DNA from: Candidatus Poribacteria bacterium
GTDB taxonomy: Bacteria > Poribacteria > WGA-4E > PCPOR2b
Assembly: GCA_022826645.1 (NCBI GenBank)
Contig: JAJDUM010000075.1
Coordinates: 26,998 to 90,997, forward strand
Direction: 5' to 3'
Length of the DNA stretch: 64,000 nt
Below, piece after piece: positions 9,364 to 17,376 of the stretch (position 1 is its first letter; every line of letters begins with the position of its first letter). The notes beneath the pieces are model-generated. The model worked only from the letters and a program-made list of their open reading frames with translations. It searched no databases and was not told the DNA's origin. The position numbers and the translations under genes were made by a program.

Positions 9364-10230
9364 TCACTTATTTCTGGCTTTTAGTTCCCCCCATTTGACA
9401 GCCAATTTGCCTTGGGGGGCAACGTCAAAGAGCAACTCGAAATCCTCGAGCGATTTTCCTTTGTCACCTAACTCCATTGCTTCTTTGACTTGGGCTTGGG
9501 TTATTGCCTTATCGAGGATAATCACTTCATCGAGGAGTCCGAAATGATAAGGCTTGGAGCCACCGCGGTCGGGTGGAATACGCAGATCAAAGCCAATCGT
9601 TAACACCTGCTCCGACGGCTTAAACTCACCCCGCTGGTCGGCGACAGCTTTTTCTACCCCGTTGGTATAAAGTCGAACCTTTGTGCCATCGGCGGTTGCT
9701 GCGATATGATACCACTCATTCACTTCGGGATGATCTTTATCTCCGGGGGCTGTAAACACACGCCCCTCAGTCATTTGGGCTTCGAATATAAAACTTCCCA
9801 ACTTCTTTCTTGGACGAAGCTTTGCCAACGAATAGGAGGTCCAAAATCGCCGGTCTTTCTGATCCCCTTCTAATATGAAAGGACCGTTCTTGTAAATCAA
9901 AGACACTTCACTCGATTCGCCTAAGGCACCGGCGTCAAAATTTGCCCAACACATCAGGGTAATCTGATCCTTGGGGGTGAGACTATCATCATGCGGGACT
10001 TCAAGCCATGAGATACCATCCAATTTCAAGGCACCACCGACCTGTCCCTTCACATCAAAGGCAGCAGCCTTTTTCGGCTCGCCGTGATTATCAAAGCCCG
10101 AAGAGTCCTTCCCTAATTTATCTTTGTCGTCAAACATCCAGTAACCGAGGGCTTTGGCGTCAACGTGGCTAGGCAACACACTGAGAAAATAGATGCACAG
10201 AAACACAAGAATTGATCCAATACGATACAT
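9364..10230 (-). CDS. Secreted LamG-domain protein, copy B
   Basis: 288 residues from ATG 10230 with AAGGAGG upstream. The longer open frame to 10272 runs into a terminator hairpin and is rejected. The signal peptide is MYRIGSILVFLCIYFLSVLPS. Like copy A it has the insertion F-I-L-E-G-D-Q-K-D-R-R-F-W in the middle of the domain, which C to H lack, so A and B form a subgroup. It ends V-A-P-Q-G-K-L-A-V-K-W-G-E-L-K-A-R-N-K, with Leu replacing Ile in the tag. Confidence 0.86.
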   Translation of the reverse strand: MYRIGSILVFLCIYFLSVLPSHVDAKALGYWMFDDKDKLGKDSSGFDNHGEPKKAAAFDVKGQVGGALKLDGISWLEVPHDDSLTPKDQITLMCWANFDAGALGESSEVSLIYKNGPFILEGDQKDRRFWTSYSLAKLRPRKKLGSFIFEAQMTEGRVFTAPGDKDHPEVNEWYHIAATADGTKVRLYTNGVEKAVADQRGEFKPSEQVLTIGFDLRIPPDRGGSKPYHFGLLDEVIILDKAITQAQVKEAMELGDKGKSLEDFELLFDVAPQGKLAVKWGELKARNK

Positions 10231-10249
10231 GGATAGCCCTCCTTTTGCG

Positions 10250-10290
10250 AAAAAACCCACTATCCATCTCAATACGGGTCAGATAGTGGG
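10250..10290 (-). terminator. Rho-independent terminator inside the LamG array
   Basis: CCCACTATC at 10256-10264 pairs perfectly with GATAGTGGG at 10282-10290. On the minus strand the stem is followed directly by six T residues (A-run 10250-10255). It lies between copy A and the ribosome site of copy B, so it should end or attenuate transcripts that started upstream of the amidotransferase-like gene and copy A. Confidence 0.75.
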
Positions 10291-10320
10291 TCTAGGGTGT
10301 TTACACAGCATGCAAGCAGC

Positions 10321-11190
10321 TTACTGTCTTGTCGATTTAATTGCGCCCCACTGCGTGGCTAATTTGCCTTCGGCTTCCACCGAAAAAATCTCCACCATCT
10401 CGGTGAGGGACTTCCCTCTTTCACCCAGATTAAACGCTTCTTGAACCTGAGCTGGGGTCAGCGCCTGATCGAGAATCATCACCTCATCTATGGTTCCCCG
10501 CAGGTGGCGTCTCGCACCGCCGACACGTTCCACCGGAACGCGGTGGTCGTAGCCGATTGTCAAGGACTGCTCGGAATTCCTAAACGGACCCCGCTGCACA
10601 CCTTTCGCTCTCTCTTTGCCGTCTCGGTAGATTTTAATTTCGGTGCCATCCGCCACTGCTGCAACGTGGTGCCAATCATTTGGTTCCGGAATCAGCGGAT
10701 CCCCGGGCAACACAGCCGATCGACCGCCTTCTGTGTTCGCATCGAATCCAAAAGTACCACATGCACATCTATCGCGCCACTTGACCAATCCGTAAGATGA
10801 CCAAAACGTCCGATCCTTCTTGTCACCTTCCAGTATGAAGGGACCGTTTTTGTAGATTAAACTCTGTTCTTCCGCGGGACCGCTAAAACTGATCCAACAC
10901 ATCAGTGTTACTTGATCTTTGACATTCAGACTGTTATCATGGGGCACCTCAAGATAGTGTGGAGCTTGGTCTCCCCCGCCCGTCAGATTCAAGGCACCGC
11001 CGACTTTTCCCTGCCGTGTCCAAGCACCTGCCTTCAACTCACCGTCATTCCTGAAGTGTGACAAATCCTCTCCGAGCTTCTTTTCGTCGTCGAAGGTCCA
11101 GTAGCCGAGGACTTTGGCACCCGCATCTATTGGTAGGAACAGGCAAATTAGCGGAATGCCAATTAAAAATAATAAAATAATACGAGCCAT
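10321..11190 (-). CDS. Secreted LamG-domain protein, copy A (first of the array)
   Basis: 289 residues from ATG 11190, which has GGGAGGATTATT upstream. Signal peptide MARIILLFLIGIPLICLFLP, mature start KVLGYWTFDDEKKLG. It shares the ILEGDKKDR insertion with copy B and contains DWHHVAAVADGTEIKIYRDG and TIDEVMILDQALT. The tag is V-E-A-E-G-K-L-A-T-Q-W-G-A-I-K-S-T-R-Q, with Ala instead of Pro at its third position. A terminator follows, separating it from B. Confidence 0.86.
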   Translation of the reverse strand: MARIILLFLIGIPLICLFLPIDAGAKVLGYWTFDDEKKLGEDLSHFRNDGELKAGAWTRQGKVGGALNLTGGGDQAPHYLEVPHDNSLNVKDQVTLMCWISFSGPAEEQSLIYKNGPFILEGDKKDRTFWSSYGLVKWRDRCACGTFGFDANTEGGRSAVLPGDPLIPEPNDWHHVAAVADGTEIKIYRDGKERAKGVQRGPFRNSEQSLTIGYDHRVPVERVGGARRHLRGTIDEVMILDQALTPAQVQEAFNLGERGKSLTEMVEIFSVEAEGKLATQWGAIKSTRQ

Positions 11191-11249
11191 AATAATCCTC
11201 CCTAATATCCTTAGCTATCCTCCTTTAATCTTTATGAAAATTGTGGAAA

Positions 11250-11272
11250 GGGGACAAGTTTAACTTGCCCCC
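11250..11272 (-). terminator. Possible weak terminator hairpin
   Basis: GGGG-a-CAAGTT-t-AACTTG-CCCC forms a stable hairpin between the amidotransferase-like gene and LamG copy A. The minus-strand tail is only TTTCC, so termination would be weak; it could equally protect mRNA ends. Confidence 0.4.
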
Positions 11273-11295
11273 AAGTATTGAGTTGACGTTTGTTT

Positions 11296-12222
11296 CTATC
11301 GACCGGTCTTGATCTGTGCCCAAGTCATGGGTAGCTTTGTCTTCGGGTTCACTGCGCGAAGGTTCGCATCTTCAAACCAATCGATCATGTTCCGCCAGAG
11401 GAGCCATGAATTTCCTTGACCTAACTCCTTCTGACCGAAGCCCATGTTCATATTGGTGATTTCGGCACTGCCGCTCAGGACATAAGCCCCTCTTTGAACT
11501 CGTCCATAGACGATGATGGCAATATTCGGATCACCGATATCTTCGGCTGCCACCTCAGCGTGTCCGGGCAACAGACCTACATCGTAACCGGGAAAATCCC
11601 CGTCGCCTACGAAGGTCGGATCTGGAGACTTAGAGGTATCGATGATGCCACCCACCATATCTTTGGTCAGCGGCGTGCCTTCAACGTACGCAAGGCAGCA
11701 TTTGTCCGCTACAGGGAACCCTGCCAACGCCTTGTCCATACCGTCCCAAAGGGCTACCAACGGTCTATCTTCGGGATCCCGACCGCCGGTGCTGATGACG
11801 CCGTGACCTTCGTCCATGAACTCCTTGAGTTTGTTACCATTTTTTTCAATCCATGCTTGCAGGTCAGGACTATCCCGCCAGATGTGGTAATTGAATACAA
11901 TAACATCCCACTCGCCACTCCAGAGTTCCCTTTCAAATCTGGCTACATCGTCGCCAATGATCTCCAGAAAATCTTTACCTTCTGTAAAGCCAAATTGCTT
12001 GAAGATCGCGTCGTACCACGTACCTTGAAGCGCGGTTTTAATTTTTCCGCCATCAAATGCAGCGGGATCTCGAGCGGGCGGTCCCCAAACACCCCAGCTT
12101 TCGGGCGTGTTGTTAAACACTAAAACTGTGACGTCACGTGCCTCAACGGCTGAGGGTAAGCTCCAAATGGCTCCAATAGCGAGGAGCGTTATAAGGATTA
12201 AAGATACATTCATCCGTAACAT
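11296..12222 (-). CDS. Secreted class I amidotransferase-like (ThuA-type fold) protein with the LamG-array C-terminal tag
   Basis: 308 residues from ATG 12222. GGAGGA lies just upstream, inside a longer open frame that begins at ATG 12237. The signal peptide MLRMNVSLILITLLAIGAIW is followed by RDVTVLVFNNTPE. The alternating strands and helices, including WDVIVFNYHIW and LKEFMDEGHGVISTGG, look like the glutamine amidotransferase/ThuA flavodoxin-like fold; no clear catalytic triad is seen. It is not a LamG protein, yet it ends V-N-P-K-T-K-L-P-M-T-W-A-Q-I-K-T-G-R, the array tag. It is the first gene of the minus-strand run. Fold moderately sure, function unknown. Confidence 0.65.
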   Translation of the reverse strand: MLRMNVSLILITLLAIGAIWSLPSAVEARDVTVLVFNNTPESWGVWGPPARDPAAFDGGKIKTALQGTWYDAIFKQFGFTEGKDFLEIIGDDVARFERELWSGEWDVIVFNYHIWRDSPDLQAWIEKNGNKLKEFMDEGHGVISTGGRDPEDRPLVALWDGMDKALAGFPVADKCCLAYVEGTPLTKDMVGGIIDTSKSPDPTFVGDGDFPGYDVGLLPGHAEVAAEDIGDPNIAIIVYGRVQRGAYVLSGSAEITNMNMGFGQKELGQGNSWLLWRNMIDWFEDANLRAVNPKTKLPMTWAQIKTGR

Positions 12223-12351
12223 TGTCTTATCCTCCATAATTTAAAGTGTCCATCCAAAAAATCCGAGGGAGTTACCTATATGTTGCGCCGGTCTTCCCAT
12301 TTGACTTTCGGGATAGGTTTATTAATCGTTTTCAACTTTTTGAGTTGGGCA

Positions 12352-12370
12352 GTATTGTCAATGACAATAC
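12352..12370. promoter_or_regulatory. 19-bp perfect palindrome, candidate operator
   Basis: GTATTGTCAATGACAATAC is a 9-bp perfect inverted repeat around a single central base. Size and symmetry fit a dimeric helix-turn-helix repressor such as the GntR or LacI families. It overlaps the -35 element of the candidate promoter for the ABC operon and lies between two divergent operons, so it could control both. No regulator gene is adjacent. Confidence 0.6.
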
Positions 12371-12382
12371 CCCTTATATTAT
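12355..12382 (+). promoter_or_regulatory. Candidate promoter of the ABC importer operon
   Basis: TTGTCA at 12355-12360 and TATTAT at 12377-12382 are separated by 16 bases. The -35 lies inside the palindromic operator. The start codon is about 280 bases downstream, leaving a long leader. Confidence 0.4.
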
Positions 12383-12665
12383 CCAATTTATCAGAATTGC
12401 AAGTGCGTGTCAACTGAAAAATTACAAATTTTAAAAAAGTGTTAAGCAGATATGACGTTACACTTGGATGAACAATCCTACAAATATAGTGTATCAATAC
12501 GCTTAAAATCCTCGCGGACTGCTTCATGGTATCTAAATGGGGATCTATTGAGAGGCGCCAATAACCGATTCTATCTCCTTGTAAGCTATAAGACAATCCT
12601 TGACAAGAAACAGGAGATAGGCTAAAATTGCACGTGGAAAGCGAATCGACAGTCGGAGGAGAGCA

Positions 12666-14039
12666 GTGGCAGGACTAACGCGGCGTGATTTCATTAAAAC
12701 ATCGGCGTTGGCAGGTGCTGGTTTGATGACAGGCTGCCTGCGGCAAAAGCCCGAAGGGGTCATTTTCAAAGGTTGGCCCTATGAACCGGACCTCGTGCGC
12801 GAGAATATCGAATATTTCGAGCGTCAATCTAATGTAAAGGTTGCCTACGAAGCGGTATCGGGCAACTACCACGATAAGATGGTTGCGCTATTCGTTGGGA
12901 AGACGCCGATGGATTGCTGCTACGTTCGTGACGATGATCTGGCGGAGTGGGTCGAAGCTGGCTGGCTGCGTCCTTGCGATGACCTGCCCGGCGCCGATCA
13001 GTATCTGGAAGATATCTTCGATTATAATACGGATGCCATGACCTATGGGGGTAGACGCTACGGGCTTCCCTATTATACCGACTTTACTGTCTGGCTCTAT
13101 AACGAGCAGATGCTTCAGGCAGCAGGCTTTGACGCACCAGCGCAGACCTTGGACGAATTGACCGAACAAGCAATCAAAGTCAAAGAGGCACGGGTGAAAT
13201 CTCCAGACGGGGATGTTATCAAATATCCAATTGTGTTGGGCTTCCGTCAGAATGTCACCGGTTTCAACGATTGGTGGTCGCTGAACTACGCAAGCGAGGT
13301 TGATCTCTTTGATGACGACATCAACCCAATTTTCCCGGACGATGAAGGGCGACAGGCGGAGAAAATCCTTCAATGGCTTGTCGACGGCATCCACAAGCAC
13401 CGCATTATCGACATCAACTCATTAACGATGCCGGATATTCGAGAGAACATTGCAGCGGGTAGACAGACATTTTGCTTGATGAGCAAGTATGACGTAGAAT
13501 GGATAAACAACCGCGAAAACTCCGCTGTCTCTGAAGCGTATCTGAGCCAACGCGGCATCCCTGAAACAGAAGCTCTCCACGCAAAGGTTATCAAGATGGC
13601 ACGCCTCCCTTCTCTCGAACCCGAACAGCACGGCACTTTGGGGTGGACACGGATGTATAGTCTAACCGCTCACTGCCAAGAGGACCAGCTACTAGAGGCG
13701 TGGAAGTTGATGCAATTCCTCGGTGGCAGGGACGCGACCGGTGACTATTATACCGCGCGGCGCTGGTTCCAGCTTCGGGGCTTGGGATTCGCGTTCATAT
13801 CTCTGATGGATGATCCGGAAATTGTTGCGCTGACGGAGAAGTGGGGGAATATCCAGCTGGTTAAGGAACTATCGAAGGTCGCCCGCATCCGGGAAAACAT
13901 CAAAGCCCCATGGTTCCCCGATTTTAACGTGTACTACCAGCCGGAGATCCAGAAAATCCTGCTGCGTCAACAATCTCCCCGCGATGGACTGGGACGGATG
14001 GCGAAGCGGTGTCAGGACTTCAAGCGGGAGTGGACCTAG
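12666..14039 (+). CDS. ABC sugar transporter substrate-binding lipoprotein 1
   Basis: 457 residues from GTG 12666, with GGAGGAGAGCA upstream. The N-terminus is T-R-R-D-F-I-K-T-S-A-L-A-G-A-G-L-M-T-G-C: a twin-arginine motif followed by a lipobox ending in Cys, so it is likely exported folded and lipid-anchored. The rest is the cluster B solute-binding fold of carbohydrate importers (family 1), with V-A-Y-E-A-V-S-G-N-Y-H-D-K-M near the first lobe and Y-G-L-P-Y-Y-T-D-F in the hinge region. It delivers a sugar or oligosaccharide to the permeases at 15481 and 16465. A close tandem paralog follows after 45 bases. Confidence 0.9.
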   Translation: MAGLTRRDFIKTSALAGAGLMTGCLRQKPEGVIFKGWPYEPDLVRENIEYFERQSNVKVAYEAVSGNYHDKMVALFVGKTPMDCCYVRDDDLAEWVEAGWLRPCDDLPGADQYLEDIFDYNTDAMTYGGRRYGLPYYTDFTVWLYNEQMLQAAGFDAPAQTLDELTEQAIKVKEARVKSPDGDVIKYPIVLGFRQNVTGFNDWWSLNYASEVDLFDDDINPIFPDDEGRQAEKILQWLVDGIHKHRIIDINSLTMPDIRENIAAGRQTFCLMSKYDVEWINNRENSAVSEAYLSQRGIPETEALHAKVIKMARLPSLEPEQHGTLGWTRMYSLTAHCQEDQLLEAWKLMQFLGGRDATGDYYTARRWFQLRGLGFAFISLMDDPEIVALTEKWGNIQLVKELSKVARIRENIKAPWFPDFNVYYQPEIQKILLRQQSPRDGLGRMAKRCQDFKREWT

Positions 14040-14084
14040 CACGCTGATAGCTCGTTTCTGAAAGTATAAGCAGGAAAGGGAGAA

Positions 14085-15458
14085 GTGGCAGGACTAACGC
14101 GGCGTCATTTTCTCAAAACATCAGCGTTGGCGGGTGCTGGCTTGATGGCAGGCTGTCTGCAGCAAAAGCCCGAAGGAATTATCTTCAAGGGGTGGCCCTA
14201 CGAGCCGGACCTCGTGCGTAAAAACATTGAATATTTCGAGCAGCAGTCAAACATCACTGTCGCTTACGAGGCGGTGTCGGGTAACTACCACGATAAAATG
14301 GTCGCATTGTTCATTGGTAAGGCACCAATGGATTGCTGCTATGTGCGCGATGACGACTTTGTTGAATGGATTGAGGCGGGGTGGATCCGTCCGTACGAGG
14401 GTATGCCCGGAGCGGATGAATACGGCGACGACATCTTCGACTACAACCTAGAAGCGATGAGTTACAAAGGGGAGCGCTACGGGTTGCCCTATTACACGGA
14501 CTTTATGGTATGGGCATACAATGAGTCGATGGTGCAGGCAGCGGGATATGAGAAATCGGCGCGGACGCTGGACGAGTTGACGGAACAGGCGATAAAAATA
14601 AAGGAAGCGCGGGTCCGTAGTCCTGACGGTGATTTAGTTGAATATCCGATTATGCTGGGTTTTCGGCAGGTCGTTACCGGTTTCTTTGATTGGTGGACGT
14701 TGAACTACGCCTCCGAGATTGATCTGTTTGATGACGATCTGAATCCAATTTTTCCCGACGATGAGGGACGACGTGCGGAGAAGATCCTTCAGTGGATTGT
14801 CGACGGCATCCACAAGCACCGTATTATCGACATCAATTCCCTGACTTCGCCACTGATTCTGGAGAATTTCGCAGCGGGGCGTCAAGCGTTTGCGATGATC
14901 ATCCGGCACAATATGGAATGGGTCAATAATCGCGAGAACAGTGCCGTTGTCGAAGCAGACCTTCGGGCGCGGGGTATCCCCGAATCTGAGATCCTCTATG
15001 CTAAACCCCTTAAAATGACATACATCCCCTCCCTTGAACCGGGGCAAAACGGTACGCTCGGCTGGACGCGGATGTACTGCCTAACGACGCACTGTCGTGA
15101 GGAACACCTGTTAGACGCTTGGGAGTTAATGCAGTTTTTGGGGGGCAAAGATGCAGCGGGCGACTATTACACAGCGCGGCGCTGGTATCGCTTATCCGGC
15201 TTGGGTTTTGCCTTCAAGTCCCTCCTCAACGATCCCGACATTATCGACCAGACCAACCTATGGGGTGATATCGAGATGGTCAGGGCATTGTCGGAGGTCG
15301 CGCGTATTCGCGAAAATATCAGGGCCCCATGGTATCCCGATTTCAACTTCTATTCGCAGCCCGAAATCCAGAAGATTCTTATCCGCCAAGTCTCTCCACG
15401 CGATGGGTTAGCGCGGATTGCGAAGCGGTGTCAGGAATTGAAGCGGGAGTGGACTTAA
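14085..15458 (+). CDS. ABC sugar transporter substrate-binding lipoprotein 2
   Basis: 457 residues from GTG 14085 (AGGGAGAA upstream), exactly the length of the preceding protein. It has the same Tat plus lipobox N-terminus (S-A-L-A-G-A-G-L-M-A-G-C). Long stretches are shared, for example the QKPEG..FKGWPYEPDLVR region and the VDGIHKHRIIDINSLT segment. Differences concentrate around 80-130 and 270-310, plausibly at the ligand site, so the two may bind different sugars for one permease. A duplication, not a frameshifted single gene: both frames are complete. Confidence 0.9.
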   Translation: MAGLTRRHFLKTSALAGAGLMAGCLQQKPEGIIFKGWPYEPDLVRKNIEYFEQQSNITVAYEAVSGNYHDKMVALFIGKAPMDCCYVRDDDFVEWIEAGWIRPYEGMPGADEYGDDIFDYNLEAMSYKGERYGLPYYTDFMVWAYNESMVQAAGYEKSARTLDELTEQAIKIKEARVRSPDGDLVEYPIMLGFRQVVTGFFDWWTLNYASEIDLFDDDLNPIFPDDEGRRAEKILQWIVDGIHKHRIIDINSLTSPLILENFAAGRQAFAMIIRHNMEWVNNRENSAVVEADLRARGIPESEILYAKPLKMTYIPSLEPGQNGTLGWTRMYCLTTHCREEHLLDAWELMQFLGGKDAAGDYYTARRWYRLSGLGFAFKSLLNDPDIIDQTNLWGDIEMVRALSEVARIRENIRAPWYPDFNFYSQPEIQKILIRQVSPRDGLARIAKRCQELKREWT

Positions 15459-15480
15459 AGATTAGTGAGGACTTTTAACT

Positions 15481-16452
15481 GTGAGTGAAAACACTTTGGA
15501 GGATCCAACCGTCGCAGAAAGCAAAACCGTTTCGGGTTTGACAACGAAAGAGCGTGGTGATCGCATTTTCGCCTATCTGCTCAATGTGCCGAGCGTCATT
15601 CTCATCCTTGCACTGATTGCGTATCCGGTTGTCGTATCATTATGGACCAGTTTACACCGCTACAATCTGCGGCGTCCGGAGGAATATGCCTTTGTTGGCT
15701 TGGGTAATTATGTTGATGTATTGACCAGTTACGATTTTTGGCATTCGCTCCGCGTTACCCTCTATTTTGGAGGGATGTCGGTGGCGTTGGTTATCGTTGT
15801 TGCGATTAGCATTGCCGTACTGTTCAACGAGCAATTCAGAGGGCGAGGACTCGCGCGTGCGCTGTTATTAATTCCGTGGGCAGTGCCGGGTATCGTCAAC
15901 GGCTTGATGTGGGCGGGTCTATTCGGTGAGCACGGCGCGTTTAACCAGATGATGGGCGATTTCGTCGGGTTGTTCAATCGCCTAACAGGTGCTGAGATTG
16001 AGTATCTGGGCATGGCTTCGCCGTTTGTCGCACTCAACGCCGCGATTGCCGCTCACGTCTGGCGGAGCGTACCGTTTGCATGTATTATCTTTTTGGCTGC
16101 GTTGCAGGCAATTCCCGGCGAGCAATACCGCGCGGCACAGGTGGATGGCGCGAGCGCATGGCGTCGTTTCCAACACATCACGCTGCCGTGGCTGCTACAC
16201 CCAATCATGATCGTTGCTATCATTGAGACAATGAATGCTTTCCGAGGTGGCTTCGACATCATCTACGCCCTAACTGCGGGTGGTCCTGGCGATGCAACCT
16301 ACGTCATCGCGTGGCAGACTTACAAAGAAGCCTTTGGACGCCTCAACTTCGGCGGGTCAAATGCCTACTCCTATCTAATCACGCTTATTACCATGGGACT
16401 GGCGATTATTTATATTCGGGTGTTGTATCGTCGAGGTACCGTTCAAGGTTAA
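15481..16452 (+). CDS. ABC sugar transporter permease, MalF/UgpA type
   Basis: 323 residues from GTG 15481. About six membrane segments are visible, the first at about 37-57 (V-I-L-I-L-A-L-I-A-Y-P-V-V). The cytoplasmic EAA loop that docks the ATPase is E-Q-Y-R-A-A-Q-V-D-G-A-S-A-W-R-R-F near residue 220. It pairs with the MalG-type permease 12 bases downstream and is served by the two lipoproteins upstream. Confidence 0.9.
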   Translation: MSENTLEDPTVAESKTVSGLTTKERGDRIFAYLLNVPSVILILALIAYPVVVSLWTSLHRYNLRRPEEYAFVGLGNYVDVLTSYDFWHSLRVTLYFGGMSVALVIVVAISIAVLFNEQFRGRGLARALLLIPWAVPGIVNGLMWAGLFGEHGAFNQMMGDFVGLFNRLTGAEIEYLGMASPFVALNAAIAAHVWRSVPFACIIFLAALQAIPGEQYRAAQVDGASAWRRFQHITLPWLLHPIMIVAIIETMNAFRGGFDIIYALTAGGPGDATYVIAWQTYKEAFGRLNFGGSNAYSYLITLITMGLAIIYIRVLYRRGTVQG

Positions 16453-16464
16453 GAAAGGGATCTT

Positions 16465-17322
16465 GTGAATAGACCAGGTGTCAAACGAACGATTTTATAT
16501 GTACTTGTAGTGATTGCGGCACTGTATATTGTAATACCGTACCTGTGGGTTGTGTTGGTTAGCTTCATGCAGGAGCGCGAAGCGACTCAACTGCATTGGA
16601 TTCCACGCGAGCCAACGATGGAAAACTATCTGATGTACTTCCGTGTATATGGTGATAGTGCGGAAATCGGTGCGGCAACAGCGCGGCAGTTTCCGCGTGC
16701 GATTCTCAACAGTTTCATCATCGGGGGGACGGTGATGTTTATCAATCTGTTCTTCGGATCGCTTGCAGCGTATGCGTTAGCACGGATGAATTTTGGCGGG
16801 AACCTTGCCCTATTGTTGTTTTATCTCGGTTCGCGTAGCGTGCCGGGTGTGGCGATTATGATACCGATGTATCTCGTCATGCGCAGCTACGGTTTGTTAG
16901 ATACTCACATTGCCGTCATTCTTGCGCATGTAACCTTTACGCTACCGTTCACTATCTGGATCCTTAAGGGCTATTTCCAAACAGTACCGCTCGATTTGGA
17001 GCGCGCGGCGCGGGTCGATGGCTGCTCCCGTCTCGGTGCACTGTTCCGTGTGTTCCTGCCGGTAACAACGCCGGGCATGATTGCAGTGGGTATTTTCTCC
17101 TTCATCTCGTCGTGGGGCGAGTTTTTCTTCGCCCTCTTGTTCACTTCTACCATATTCTCAAAACCTGTGACTGTAGTGGCGTCGGACTTTGCACAGGAGC
17201 TGCAAATCGACTTCACAATTATTGCCGCCGGTGGAGTGTTGGTGGTACTGCTTCCGATTATCTTGGCGTTCATCTTCCAACGATTCATCATTCACGGCAT
17301 TGGCGGTGCGGTGACGGGATAG
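16465..17322 (+). CDS. ABC sugar transporter permease, MalG/UgpE type
   Basis: 285 residues from GTG 16465 with AAGGGATC upstream. Membrane segments are visible from residue 8 on. The EAA loop reads L-E-R-A-A-R-V-D-G-C-S-R-L-G-A-L-F. The conserved N-S-F-I-I-G and Y-A-L-A-R-M region before it is typical of the second carbohydrate permease (CUT1). It follows its partner by 12 bases and precedes the tagged secreted protein. Confidence 0.9.
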   Translation: MNRPGVKRTILYVLVVIAALYIVIPYLWVVLVSFMQEREATQLHWIPREPTMENYLMYFRVYGDSAEIGAATARQFPRAILNSFIIGGTVMFINLFFGSLAAYALARMNFGGNLALLLFYLGSRSVPGVAIMIPMYLVMRSYGLLDTHIAVILAHVTFTLPFTIWILKGYFQTVPLDLERAARVDGCSRLGALFRVFLPVTTPGMIAVGIFSFISSWGEFFFALLFTSTIFSKPVTVVASDFAQELQIDFTIIAAGGVLVVLLPIILAFIFQRFIIHGIGGAVTG

Positions 17323-17376
17323 CCCTACAAAAAGAAAAGCAGTAAAATCTGTGGAGGGAAGGATAGGTAATTTTCC

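Larger units (their letters stand above)
12238..12665. other. 428-base divergent intergenic region
   Basis: This gap separates the tagged-protein array (minus) from the ABC importer (plus). It is AT-rich and holds the 12352-12370 palindrome and a candidate plus-strand promoter. I see no RNA gene in it. The open frames crossing it have no codon structure or homology that I recognise. Confidence 0.6.

Noticed and set aside
10231..10272. N-terminal extension of LamG copy B
   Set aside because: It overlaps the terminator stem and is not a signal peptide.
3744..11190. Repeated intergenic leaders in the LamG array as CRISPR or other short-repeat array
   Set aside because: Spacing is a whole gene length and the repeats are ribosome sites plus signal-peptide codons, explained by gene duplication.
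12666..15458. Two similar binding-protein genes read as an assembly duplication or frameshifted single gene
   Set aside because: Both are complete, with own starts and ribosome sites, and differ at many positions including codons, so they are true paralogs.
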